A stretch of 64,000 nucleotides of DNA from Sphaerosporella brunnea (GCA_008704415.1 VXIS01000022.1:186001-250000), one strand, 5' to 3'. Positions 42,725 to 53,531 are shown, numbered from the stretch's first letter. Program-made: numbers and translations. The notes: generated by a model from the sequence alone, not told the origin.

Positions 42725-43105
42725 GTGAAGCTAGTTTGCGGGTGGGGTCGACGCGGTGACTTTACCTGGCTTTGGAAGGAGCGAAAAGACACCAAACCGA
42801 CCGACCCTTCGTACGCCCAAAACCCCACCGCGCAGAACAACAACTACACTTGGAGCATAAATGGTCCCCGTGTGACCATCATCACCAGGACCATCGTTGG
42901 AAACGTGGTCGCTGGAAACGAGCAAAACGTCATTCTCCAGCAGTGCCCGCCTGGACCGCAGCTCGTGCTCTTCGGGCATGGTTACCAGGGCACCGTGCAA
43001 TACCGCCGACCGGCGCCACGGGGCCAACCGGGAAACCCTTGGCTGGCCCTTTCCCACCCAGCCAACTTCATATACCTGCCCGGAGATACTCAACATCCAG
43101 GCTAA
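42725..43105 (+). CDS. unrecognised open frame, possible exon
   Basis: 126 codons reading a plausible soluble protein (WSINGPRVTIITRTIVGNVV, then LFGHGYQGTVQY) with beta-strand-like alternation. No family recognised. It may be an exon of a gene continuing into 43261-43611. An opposite frame of similar length overlaps. Confidence 0.25.
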   Translation: MKLVCGWGRRGDFTWLWKERKDTKPTDPSYAQNPTAQNNNYTWSINGPRVTIITRTIVGNVVAGNEQNVILQQCPPGPQLVLFGHGYQGTVQYRRPAPRGQPGNPWLALSHPANFIYLPGDTQHPG

Positions 43106-43173
43106 GTACCGCAGAACGACGCGGACCTTATGACGGTGTGTCCCTTACGCCACCACCGATTCCGGGGGCCCCC

Positions 43174-43201
43174 AGGTGCTGACGCAACTGCGTCAGCACC
43201 T
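43174..43201. repeat. near-perfect 28-bp palindrome
   Basis: A 13-bp arm (43174-43186, AGGTGCTGACGCA) and its exact complement (43189-43201) separated by AC; one more C-G pair outside makes 14. It lies between two unassigned open frames. Confidence 0.9.
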
Positions 43202-43260
43202 GTCGCAGACGGTCCCTGAGTTCCTGGGATGGCTGAGAGGCCGCCCGCCGATGCCAACAT

Positions 43261-43611
43261 GTGCCTCGTCCGGTTCCTGGGCAGGTCGCTCTGGTCGTGC
43301 CCGGCGTGCAAGTGCAGCCACAGCAGCCAGTTGTCGTTCAGCCGGTTCAGGCCATTCACAATCAGCAAGTCATCTTGATGCAGGGCCTGAACACGCTTCA
43401 TAATCGACAGACCGGCCTTCACAGGAGCCAGTTTCAGATTACTGTGAACCAGCGGGATCTGAGCACCACACAGGAGCTGATCCGTGACCAACAGCGACAG
43501 ATGATCGAACACCAGGAGGCGAATGCCAATGTCCAGGATAGGCGCCATGAAGAGATCAAAGCCGAGTTGAAGAAGATCAATGTATGTGGCGGCGATCTCC
43601 ATATTGTTTGA
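43261..43611 (+). CDS. glutamine-rich coiled-coil hypothetical protein
   Basis: 116 codons, Val/Gln-rich at the start, then a charged helix (STTQELIRDQQRQMIEHQEA, then DRRHEEIKAELKKI) typical of coiled coil. The first codon is ATG, but the frame may be a 3' exon of the region from 42725. It lies just upstream of the repeated module beginning at 43.6 kb, and its relation to it is unknown. Confidence 0.35.
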   Translation: MPRPVPGQVALVVPGVQVQPQQPVVVQPVQAIHNQQVILMQGLNTLHNRQTGLHRSQFQITVNQRDLSTTQELIRDQQRQMIEHQEANANVQDRRHEEIKAELKKINVCGGDLHIV

Positions 43612-43622
43612 TATAGGCTAAG

Positions 43623-44135
43623 GTGGCCTTGAACGCGGTGCCGCGTTTCTGGTGGCGGTTTTTGGGCATGCAATGGACGGAAACGGCAAGGATGTTCGCG
43701 GTGCGCATTGCGCCGAACACTGCCCCATACCCGCAGCGCCCAGGATCAGTGGCGCAGTGAATGGCCGCGGTCGAAAACATCTGGCTGGCCGATCCGCCAG
43801 GATTCTTCGGTCGGGAGATGCGGCCCGGGAGGCCTTTCAGACAGCGCGTGGACCTGGTCTTCGTCATTGTCCGTTACATGCCTGCCGTCAATGCGGGCCG
43901 CCCGGCGCCGAGGAGCATGAACTTCCGTTTCTCAACGGAGTTGGCCGACACCCAGAGCGACTGGAGAGCGATGGAGGGTCATCTGGGGGTACCGACAGTG
44001 GTGACAGTCTTGCCTGGCGAGCATGAATTCTGGATGCGAGTTTTGCCCCTGACCATCACCTCCGGCAACTTGGCCAGGTGGTGGGGCGCAAGTAATGGTA
44101 ACGCCAGGTATCCTGTGAGAGGCACAATGCCATGA
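43623..44135 (+). pseudogene. unknown repeated module, copy 1
   Basis: A frame with one TAG near 43758 leads into VNAGRPAPRSMNFRFSTELA, DTQSDWRAMEGHLGVPTVVT and VLPGEHEFWMRVLPLTITSG, ending at 44135. The core (43887-44132) recurs three more times downstream. Differences between copies 1 and 2 fall largely at third codon positions of this frame, which supports protein coding on the plus strand. No known family is recognised. Confidence 0.55.
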
Positions 44136-44253
44136 TCGGGTTGATGGAAACGGAGGAACCGTTGGTGATCTGGGCAACCTTATTTTGTTGTCTGGGGTCA
44201 TTCGGAATAAGGGTTTGGGTGGATTTGGTTTGCGAACCGTTGGTGGTCTGGGC

Positions 44254-44361
44254 AACTTCCGATTTTTCATTGAGCTCAATGACACGCAGCGGGACTGGGC
44301 GGCGATGGAGGGTCAGCTGGGTGTACCGGTGGTGGTCATAGTGCTCCCAGGCGAGGGTGAT
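44254..44361 (+). pseudogene. unknown repeated module, copy 2
   Basis: NFRFFIELNDTQRDWAAMEG and QLGVPVVVIVLPGEGD align with copy 1 without gaps. It is preceded by a Gly-rich stretch (GLGGFGLRTVGGLG). The frame continues open to about 44577 but the match ends after GEGD. Confidence 0.55.
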
Positions 44362-44399
44362 TCCTGTACCCAGACCCCAACCAACAGCATTCGCTCTGA

Positions 44400-44868
44400 C
44401 ATCATCAGCAGAAGGATAGGCAGCAGGAAAAGAAGCCCGCCGCAGTCACCGCGGGACCAGCCTCGGTGTCGTCAGTTCAAAAACCTGGGTCCATTTTCGT
44501 CGACTGTTCCAATTATACTGGGATGGAGATCGCCTGGAAACCCAATGACACACTCACAATCGATTACCGCAAAGGGGTGAATGCGGGCGGCCCAGCGACG
44601 GCCGCCGTCAACTTCCGGTTTTCCTTGCAGCTCAACGACACGCTCAGTGACTCGGCGGCGATGGAGGAGAACGAGCGCTGTGCGGTGGGCACGCCCGGGA
44701 ATCAGTGCGGCTGTTCGGCTTTGGATCCGATGCAATGACGGGAAACGGCTCGCCGGGCCTGACGATTCATGCTTGCGAAATGGTGGCAGTTGCGTATGTT
44801 CTAGGGTGATGTCATGACAGCAATCGTCACAGTGCTCCCAGGCGAGGGCGATTACTGCATGCGCGTTT
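44400..44868 (+). pseudogene. unknown repeated module, copy 3, interrupted
   Basis: QQEKKPAAVTAGPASVSSVQ, then GSIFVDCSNYTGMEIAWKPN and GVNAGGPATAAVNFRFSLQL and NDTLSDSAAMEE, to about 44670. The downstream motif IVTVLPGEGDYCMRV appears at 44817-44868 in another frame, after about 140 bp of unrelated sequence. This copy shows what precedes the VNAG motif. Confidence 0.5.
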
Positions 44869-45962
44869 GGATTGTCCTCATCCTCATTGTGGAGCGGGAT
44901 CGTGATGCCGGATTTCTTCGCGCTGATGTTGGAGACACAATGCATCGTTCGGATCTTGGAACCGGTTGGGTTTGGGTGGGTTTTTCCGCGCTTGGGTCGA
45001 TGGGCGATGGAAAGGAGGGAGGTGTGCATGCGCGGTTGCGTTGATGGGAGATGTGATCAAGTGTGTGAAGTGTGACGGAAAAGGAAGAACAGGAGGGAGA
45101 TGTAGGCTTTCAGCTATGTGGGCAACTGGGTATTCTCTATAGTACAAGTGGACACCCGGGTGGTAACCACCCGGCAAGCCAAAGGGAACAGCGTCACTCA
45201 AATTGAAGTCATTAGAAGCGCTTATATTTTTTCATATTGCATACGACCATGGCATAGAAGCGGGTATGTTGGGGTTGCGCCACAGGGTTGAGTTGAGCCT
45301 CCGGATTACGCCCTCGTTCAACGCCACACCTTTGCCCTTTATAGGGATAGATGTATTACTTCTGCAGTCGCGTCGTGATTTAAACAACCCCGCCATGCAA
45401 AGAGGTGTTTACCTGTCCCGTGCTTGACAACCTGAATCGGAAGCATCTCAATATCTGTCATCAACTGTGGAATATCCTTTCCAGATCACGCGCATCCGGA
45501 CACTGAATCTTGACCAGTTATATCCAGTGCTCGGGCAGCTGTATATCTCGCGTTCCCGGCAGAGTGACGGCACGGTCCAAGCAAACCTACTCCAGTCCAA
45601 ATCGGGGAAGAATCCCTCTCCCCACATCGATCTTTGTTACCTGACGATGGAACTTCCGATGTATTAACAAGCGATGACGCAGGCTTTGCCACCTGCCTTG
45701 GAGAGAATTGTTGCCTGGTAGCTTGGGCGTCCGGTTATCCAAGCAGCTCAGCTGTCAACACTGGTCGCTTGCGAACAGTGTAGCGGCGCCTGTGCGAGCT
45801 TTTGCTCGAACTCTGCCTTCCAGCTGTAGCTGGGAGCACTCTGCACCATGCAACACACGCTTGTGTCCGACAGCGTTCGACGAATGCCCCCGATCATTGG
45901 AATGTAAATTCCCTGCACAACGGAATGCGATGTCTTCCTGACCCGTTGGGTGTGGAAGAAAG
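44869..45962. other. no recognisable gene
   Basis: Short frames only. A compact hairpin (CCGGGTGG, TAA loop, CCACCCGG) lies at 45156-45174. A 66-codon frame at 45467-45667 is protein-like but unplaced. Confidence 0.4.
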
Positions 45963-46580
45963 TTGGTGAATGCTCTGTCACGCGGAAGGAGCACCCCACA
46001 GACGGTAACCCAGACGCCGCAGCTGCCACGGGCCGCGCCATTCGGCCAGCTGGACGCTGCCCGATCCCCGCCCCCGCCTGCAACGGCGACGGCCGAAACG
46101 CCGGCATCTCCACCTGTTGGGACACAGTCGAAACGCAAACGCTCCGGGCCGTCTAGCCAGGCGCAGAAAGCGACAGAATATGAACGGCAGTCCCCCCCCC
46201 CCCTCCCAAACGCACTGGATGCATGCAGGGCCGAGCGACGCGCTTCTCTCAGTGCACCCAACGCCTGACACGCAAGATGCACCAGACTCGACCGCCCCCC
46301 GCTATGAGGCTGAGACGAAACAGGGATGGCAGAAGGTCGAGAGACAGAAGCGCAAACGGTCCTCGGGACGCGCTCCACAATCAGCCGGGAAGGCCCAAGT
46401 GGCCGGCGACGCAACTGTTCCCAAGTGGCCGGCGACGCAACTGTTTGCTTTGACTTCTACATCGGAGGAGGAGTGGGCAACACCAAGCCACACACGGCGC
46501 GAAAACCCTAGGGAGGCAGAAACGTGGACAAGGAGAAGAGGACGGAAAGGGGGAAGCGGAAAGGGAGCTGCGGGCTCCTG
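45963..46580 (+). pseudogene. Pro/Arg/Lys-rich ORF1-like fragment
   Basis: Two frames join at a C-tract (46192-46203): first QTPQLPRAAPFGQLDAARSP and TQSKRKRSGPSSQAQK, then TKQGWQKVERQKRKRSSGRA, ending with a TGA at 46579-46581. Basic, low-complexity composition and a GWQKV motif resemble the N-terminal part of LINE gag-like proteins, and LINE A ORF1 also changes frame at a C-tract. It is followed within 60 bp by the LINE family's 3' UTR, so it may be an internally deleted LINE. A 26-bp unit is tandemly duplicated at 46,400-46,445. Confidence 0.4.
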
Positions 46581-46629
46581 ACGGGCGAGTGTCAAGTGGG
46601 GTGGAACACAGTCTTTTGTGTATGCGAGT

Positions 46630-46783
46630 TGTGATTTCCTTGATTTCCTTTGCTCAAGCGAGCCGCAGGCCCCCATAGCAGGCGTGTTCCCGTGGGGCTT
46701 GATCCTAGGAGTAGAACAGTGTCTCGTTTCTATATATGCCATGGCCGCAAGAGGCCCAATGCACTATGATTAAAACAAAACAA
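46630..46783 (+). mobile_element. LINE 3' UTR fragment with stem-loop
   Basis: GATTTCCTTGATTTCCTT and following sequence match the LINE A 3' UTR. The stem-loop GGCCGCAAGAGGCC at 46743-46756 and tail ATGATTAAAACAAAA complete the 3' end. It abuts copy 4 of the unknown module immediately downstream. Confidence 0.75.
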
Positions 46784-46786
46784 CGG

Positions 46787-47035
46787 GTTAATGCTGGCAG
46801 CCCAGCAACGGCGAGTATCAACCTCCAGTTTTTCTTTGAACTCAACGACACGCTGAGAGACTGGGCGGCCTTGGAGGGTCGGCTGGGAGGCCCAAAGGTC
46901 GTGGGTGTGCGCCACAGTGACACTCATGAGTGGATGCCAGGAACGCGTGCCACGATTGAGGCTGTAAATTTGCAATTATGGTGGCTCACGAGTCACGATA
47001 GTGCGAGGTATCTGGTGAGGCGAACGATGCGGTGG
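46787..47035 (+). pseudogene. unknown repeated module, copy 4
   Basis: VNAGSPATASINLQFFFELN, DTLRDWAALEGRLGGPKVVG, and after a diverged stretch ATIEAVNLQLWW and SARYLVRRTMRW, matching the end of copy 1 (LTITSGNLARWW, NARYPVRGTM). It begins three bases after a LINE 3' tail, so the LINE separated it from any upstream part. Confidence 0.55.
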
Positions 47036-48974
47036 GGTGACGGGCGACGGCTGCAAAGGATGCAGATAATGCGGCGCGAGCAGCAGGCGACGCAAACAAG
47101 TCTGGTTATATATTTAAAATCAATTTTTTACCGATACTCTGAGCACCTGACCCGCAGTGTATGTCAGCGTGCAGAAATAGGCGTGCTGTAATGGGTTCTC
47201 CGGCGGCTTGCAAATTGTCCCGCCGTTGCTCCAATTCGTGCCGTAACGCAGAGTTCTGACATTTGACTCTATTGGTAGTCGTTCCTCTGCGGTATCGTGG
47301 CTGTTCAGGTCCCAACTTAGGCTCTACTCCGCCATGCAGACTTCAGGAGGTCTGCTTCTGGTTCACCAGCGAGTGAACGTGCAGGAGGCGCTTCGTCAGT
47401 CGCGGTATAGCTCGCGCGACGCCACGCTGCGGGTTGCCCTCCATTGACTCGATAGGGTGGGGATTCTGCGCTTCATTGCGGTGAGGTTGTTGGTGGCCAC
47501 CACGTATCCATGGCATCTCCGCGGGCATCCGCGGTCCGGGTCCTGTGCGCACTCGCGCGAAGTATGTGCACAAATGCGCACGTCGCGTGACCTCAGTGGT
47601 CAACCGCTGGGCTCGGCTTACGGGGAGGCAAAATCCTGGGCTGGAACATCAAAACGTCCGACGTGCCGACATCAACTTAATCCAGGCACCTGGCCAACGT
47701 CAACATGAAGAGGGCGTTGACTTGCGGTGTTTATTTTCAAACTGGCATATGGAGAGACCGTTCCCGCCCGCAATTACACATCGAGTTTGAGTACAGTCCC
47801 GACTTCGTCGACGGCAATCACTGCAAGCGTACGGAACGGAACGGCGTGACCGTTTGTCTTGCGACATGCACAAGGCTTCGCAACTTCAGTCTCTCTTCCA
47901 CACCCACGATCCAGTCTACCCGTTCCCGCAGTGTCTGCAAGCTGGCACTCATGGGGGAACAGGCTGCAGAGATAGGTTCGATGGGACGTTGAGCCACCCG
48001 CCGGAACAAACAATCCCATTTGACTGGGGAACGATGGTTCAATTTTGGTACTACCCACCCACATATGCCAGAAAAATGCAATTCCCAAGCCCCTCGCAAC
48101 GGGTCCGGCAAGAAGATTCGGTTATATTGTGATTGTAATTGTCTGCAAGGCCGAAGAGAAACCTGCGAAACCCTTCCAGTGCGCCGGCGTTGATGGTGAC
48201 GCCATTGGCCAAGACCCAGTCCAGAATAAACCAGTACGCCAGTCTGGCGCTGGCCAAAACGCTATCGGCGTCTAATCAAATTGTTAGGCGGATCGGGGAC
48301 ACGGCCTTGCGAGCTGCGGCGATGTTGTTCCCGCCTGAACCCGTAATCGGAAGGTTCCCACGTGTACAACAACCTGACTATTAGCACTTTGGAGGAGAAG
48401 AGTAATACGGATCTCGGCTGGCGCCGCGGGGGGCATCATCGGTGGCCGGGTATCGGAGGTGCGGGCGCGCCTGGCCAAGCCAATCCGGCGGGGACGGCAC
48501 AGGCTGAGAACCGTTATGAAGGGCGGGGACGGGTGCGCCAAGACCAAAACCCTGGACCCCCAGTCACTGTTGCTGAGCGGGCAGGTAAATGTGGTGCGCA
48601 GAGTCCGGAAGGGTTCGGTGGTTGGACTTCTTGCGCTGTTGGCCTGTCGAGCACGGGGCCATGTTCACCATACGCAAAGGGCACGCGGTGCTGTCCAGGC
48701 GGTGGCAATTTTGCCATGATCAGAGGCGACAAGGCTGAGAACAGTTTGTTCGTATGGGATAATCGGGGAACAAGCCCGGCTTAGCTGAGCTGTCGAGGTT
48801 GAAAGACAAGAATATCCTGACACGATGATCGGAGGAGAACGCGAAGAGTTGGGCGGGTTCGTTGATGAGCAAAACGGTTCTGTGTGGTATGAGGACGGGA
48901 GGGATTAGGTATCGGAGAACGCTAATAGTCCTTGAAGGTTGATCAAGCAATAGAGGGAGTCCCTGTCGATAGGT
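47036..48974. other. no confidently recognised gene (1.9 kb)
   Basis: Open frames 47854-48132 (+), 48362-48784 (+) and overlapping minus frames have no recognisable motif. Some may be exons. Confidence 0.35.
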
Positions 48975-49990
48975 GGTGATGGATACAAGCCGAGCCGGCC
49001 CGAGCCAAAAGTTCGAGCTTCAAGCCGAGCCGAGTAGTGTGTGGCCCCTGACGAGCCGAACAAGCTCGAACGTGTTGCCCGCCGATCCGAGCTTGGCCTC
49101 GAGCTTTTGGCTCGAGCCCGGTTGTGGGAAAACATCCTACATGGCCGTGTGGAGCGTCAAATACAAACCGCGTGTCAAGTTGAGCAACAATATTCTATCG
49201 GATTCCTGGATTGCGAAAGCTACCTACACGTTTTCTTCAACCCCACCGCAACACACTCACAGCGAAAAAATCGCCATGACCGCACGGTCCCAGGCCGCTC
49301 TCTCCTCAGCGGAAGAGCAAATTGAGGCTTTGTACAAGAAGCTGGCCGGTATTTCGTTTAATTTCTACTTGATATCTGTTTGTCGGTGTAAACTGACCGC
49401 GCTGACTAGACACGGTCCCGGGACTACGTTGCTATACCGGGCTCCAGTGTGCCCAGGGAGCAGCTAATTTCTCAATCTGTTTTTTCCTTCACTCTGTTAC
49501 CGCTTGTCTGACTACATTGCACTCGCCAGGGCGGGACAGGTAACAACAAACAAGCGAAACCGGCTGCTTAAGGAATCCAGCAGCGCGGTTCTACTGGTCA
49601 AAAGGTGTCTCAGTCAAAAGACCGTCGACGACAGGGAACTCTACTGCCTAGATCGGAACCTTGCCCCACACGGGGACGCTGCAGAGAGTGACGCAGACAT
49701 GGAGGTGGACCGCCAGGCATTGAGTGAGGGGATCGACGTGCAGCAAGAAGAAGACTTCAATTCAGGTTCACATTTGATGGATATATAGTGATATGTCGAA
49801 GGATGGTCACGGTGCGCGCGAGATCTGTACATGGCGAAACCAGAACTAGATTTTGATACCCGGGTAGGCTTGCGCATCAAGAATTGTATGGCAGCCTGAG
49901 CGTTGTCTCGACCTTTGCTGGCTCGGCTCGGCTCCACGAGCCTGGCACTCGGTCGAGCCGAGTCAGCTCGAACGCACCCCTTGCCGACTC
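48975..49990 (+). mobile_element. hAT-2-like deletion derivative with GAGCC-rich ends
   Basis: GAGCC/GGCTC clusters at 48,985-49,115 and 49,905-49,985 bracket two short coding pieces. One is an ATG at 49275 (MTARSQAALSSAEEQIEALY), possibly the transposase start. The other is 49528-49788, reading ARAGQVTTNKRNRLLKESSS and an acidic tail, which resembles the second half of a hAT dimerisation domain (AGxxxTxKRNRL). A pyrimidine-rich CTGAC...CCAG stretch before it could be an intron end. Exact ends and target duplication were not found, and the left cluster may contain ends of two copies. Confidence 0.45.
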
Positions 49991-50359
49991 GTGGCTGTCA
50001 CGATCGACAGCTGATGCCGACGTGCACGTAGTGAGCTTTCTGAACGCGGGTTGACGATTGCAAGATAACTCCGTGCATGCGTGTTTTTGCCCTTCAGAGG
50101 CAGAAACAAGCACTCTACATCTACCTAGCTTACATCTAACCCCAAGGCGTCTCCAGATACACAGATACACCTCTTCATACCCGGACCCCATAGAGCAGCC
50201 ATACACCATGGCTGCACAAACGATAGGTGGACGCGAGAAAGGTCGGGGCCAAGCCCGGTTTGGTGGACTCTGAGAATAGCAGAACGGGAGGGAATCGGAG
50301 CATGTGAACGGTTTGTGGACTCAGATCACGCAAGACCAGAACGGATTCCGCTACGAGAA
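49991..50359. other. no recognisable feature
   Basis: Nothing identified. Confidence 0.35.
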
Positions 50360-50790
50360 CGCTCTACCGGCGTAGAGAACAAGAACAGCCCTGCGGAGGC
50401 GGAAAATCGTGGGACGAGAGTGGATTGTAGGATGATAAAGTTGTTCGATGGCGTTGAACTAAAACAAATTGTCGGACCGGGGCAATTGGCTTGTGTAGGG
50501 GAACAGAACAGTCCGGAGAAGGATCACAATGGTAGGACAAGAGACGGTTGTACAATGACAACCCAGTACAACGGAGTGGGAGAACCGGCGTCCGAGAAGG
50601 GATAGCCTCACGAAAAGACATTGCCTTTTGGAGAGGACCATAACAGCCCTGAGAACGAGCACAATTGTATGAAACCTTAGCATCGTAGGATGGCAACGCG
50701 GTTCGATGGAGCAGGGTAGCCGGAGGACGAGAGAGAATTGTTCGACCAGAACGATTAGCCGCTGTAGAGGATAACAACAGTGCCGGGAAG
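50360..50790. repeat. degenerate tandem repeat, about 130-bp period
   Basis: A purine-rich unit starting GTAGAGAACAAGAACAGCCC recurs with variation at about 50374, 50496, 50630 and 50765 (steps 122, 134, 135). Each unit carries GAxAATTGTxxGACxAGA and TTCGATGG-like blocks. Long minus-strand frames here (50364-50777, 50459-50797) are products of the repeat. Confidence 0.65.
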
Positions 50791-50799
50791 AATGCAACT

Positions 50800-52750
50800 C
50801 ATTGCACGCGAGGGGATTGTAGAAGCAGAAACCGAAGGATGGGTGCTTGAACCGAGTGAAAGAATCGGATGACCACGAAGCCGCAGAGAGGCTGATGAGG
50901 CGGCGATGGAGGCCGCTTCGGCCGAACGTGTGCTATTATGTGTTGAATACGCTGAAAATGGATGGTGGAAGCTAGTCGATTGTGGGGAGATGAAGACGAC
51001 TCCTTGGAAGGATGAGTCGGTGGATCCGAATATGGCATATCAAACTGATATATATACCGTTTGCAGCTACATCTCATTGTTTGTTCCAGCAGCTATCATG
51101 ATCACTCGACCTGGTGTGCGTTGTGCGGAAAAACTGCTATTTCAAGGCAATAGCCAGAAAGGGGGAGAAAAATATAGTTGCCATCAACCCTACTTTCACG
51201 TCATATTATGTGCTCACCGGGTCCCCTTGTCTTTTCCGCCTCGTGTTCCCCAGTCGCGGCAGCTGTTGTTCGTGGAGGGCTCGTCATCATGTTGGGACGC
51301 GCAGCGTTTTAACACCTGGGTGCCAACATGCATTGCCGGGCATTATTGGAAAACGCCGCGTCCGCTTCTGCGTCGACCAGCATGACGGTGAATTGTTTTG
51401 ATACCGGGACGTCGTGTTGTAGCGATGAGCATTGCTGGGCATCGAGGGGCTGGTGTTTACCGCGACGCGCATCCCGCGCATCGGTGGCGATATCCAGGCG
51501 GCAATCCGCAGTGCTGCACGTGCAGGCACGTTTACGCACATACTTGGAACGATACGCAGAGCGTGTGTTTGGGGCGACGCGCCTTGCCACGGATCATATC
51601 AATAGCTGGGGCTCGTCTTTACAACGCCACGGATCACCCGGGTGGTTGGTGGTAACCATTGCGCCACATGCGCTTGCATCCCGGAGCCCAGAATGACGGA
51701 TGGAGCTAATGTCTGCCATCTCGAATGCCAATCTCCAGATGAATTCGCGGCCGCGGTGCATAAGCGCAACAGCCGCGAAGAAACACCTACATCCAACGGG
51801 TCAAGGATTGATTGATTGGCGGTGCAGGATGCGCCACAATCCGCGCAAAGGGTGACCAACCAACATCGGTCAGTCATTCATTGTACAGTCGCGTGGAATA
51901 CCGATACGCATGCATGCAGCTGGACCTGCCACGTGAAGCGCTGTTCAGACCTCCATATCCCTTCTGTCGGTGGCTTCGCACTCAAGATTCCAGACTGGGG
52001 GGCCGGTGGTTGATGGGAGATCTAGTGATATGCAGTGGCGCAGCGCAGAGAGGTGATTAAACCCTCCCCCCGCACCGTGCCAAATTGGAATGACGCTTGC
52101 TGGTCGCCCCAATATCCGCCTCGCATCCTACGCTGAGTGTCTATGCTCTTCGCCGGTCATACCTTTGCCAGTTTTCAGCCGATTGCCTTGCGGTTTGAAA
52201 AGTCAGATTTCTCAACGCTCCACACTGCACGCTCGGTACTCCGAGCCCCCTGAGCCCCCAAATAACGTCGCACGCTGGGTTCTTGATGCCACTCTGAAGC
52301 GGCAGCTCCCTCAACCCTCCAAAATTGCATCGCGTCCCACGCTCAGCCGTGTCCGGAGCCTCATGCTCTGAGTATGCATCTCTGGTCATGGCTTTGCCAG
52401 TTTTCGTCCCATTGACTTGCGGTTTGAAGAGGCATTTTATCCGCCGCATCTTTTACCTCCGTTGCCACACCACCCACCCATGCGACCCTCCATCCGCGCG
52501 TTCTGTCTGATTCACTCCTGAATACGCTAGTGGGAATGAAGGGTCGGAGGAAAATGTATGCACGGTATGAGAGTCTCAAGCTGTGAATGGCAGCTTTCAT
52601 CCAACGTGATGTTTGGATCATTATGACACCCAGTTTCCGCCCTCCACCTTCGGTGCTCTCTCCACCATCCTCGCGGTCACCACGATGCACTGCGCTACGA
52701 CGCCACGTTGCCGTGCCCCGCAATTCTGAGCCATCCGTGCTCTGACCGTC
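50800..52750. other. no recognisable gene; one spaced direct repeat
   Basis: Open frames 50906-51385 and 51328-51696 (+) and their minus shadows lack motifs. A direct repeat of about 45 bp (TTTGCCAGTTTTC...CTTGCGGTTTGAA) occurs near 52157 and 52392, suggesting an old 235-bp tandem duplication. Confidence 0.4.
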
Positions 52751-52865
52751 AGTGGTTGGGGCACGCTTATCCTGCCGCAACGCTGCCAGTGTGGATGCAA
52801 TTGACTTGAGCGTTGAAGGAACCGGTTACATAGCTCGTGCCCCACCAGCTGTGTTTTCCATAACC

Positions 52866-53395
52866 AACAATGTCCACCGCCCCGTGCTCTCAACCATCAC
52901 GCAATCTCCAACATTCGCATGCCACGCGTCCTCGACGTTAGATGATGCATGCAGTGGGTATGCGTGTCGTGCGACAACTCTGCTGCGGATTACACACCTC
53001 ACGCTGTACTTGCCCGTGCCCTGCAATATCCGCGCACTCTCCCCCGTGGTCGCGGGGCGTATGTGTTTTCGGGCTCATCCACAAGATGCAAGTGCTTTTC
53101 GAATGTACCGGCTTCCTGGCATGCTCTCCATAGCCCACAATGTCCACCGCCCCGTGCTCTCAACCACCGCGCAATGTCCAGCATTCGCATGCTACGCGTC
53201 CTCGACGTTAGGTGATGCATGCTGTGGGTGTGCGTGTCGTGCGACAACTCTGCTGCGGATTACACACTTGCCCATGCCCTGCACGATCCGCGCACTCTCC
53301 GCGGTCGTCGCGGCGCGTATGTGTCGACGAGTTCATCCACGCGATGCAAGTGCTTTTCAAATGTACAGGCTTCCTGGCATGCTCTCCGCTGCGAC
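52866..53395 (+). repeat. tandem duplication, 270- and 258-bp units
   Basis: AATGTCCACCGCCCCGTGCT begins at 52869 and again at 53139; the unit-end sequence (TTCCTGGCATGCTCTCC) occurs at about 53111 and 53369. The units differ by a 12-bp indel and scattered substitutions. A 259-codon plus frame (52752-53531) stays open through both units because the indel is a multiple of three, but opposite frames are also open, so coding is unproven. Confidence 0.85.
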
Positions 53396-53531
53396 ATCTG
53401 CACTGACGACAACAACATCCAGCAGCCACGAAACCAGACGGCGCCAAGATTCCAGTCGTTTGCTAAAGGCTGAACAGATGCGTCTGCATTTGGTTGTCGC
53501 TATCCAGCGTGCTTATGTACAGTCGTTGTAG

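Noticed and set aside
44472..45029. 185-codon minus frame across module copy 3
   Set aside because: Codon-position pattern between module copies supports the plus frame; the minus frame is a shadow.
50364..50797. Minus-strand Ser/Leu-rich proteins of 112 and 137 residues
   Set aside because: Two overlapping frames are both open and both follow the tandem repeat period, so they reflect repeat composition.
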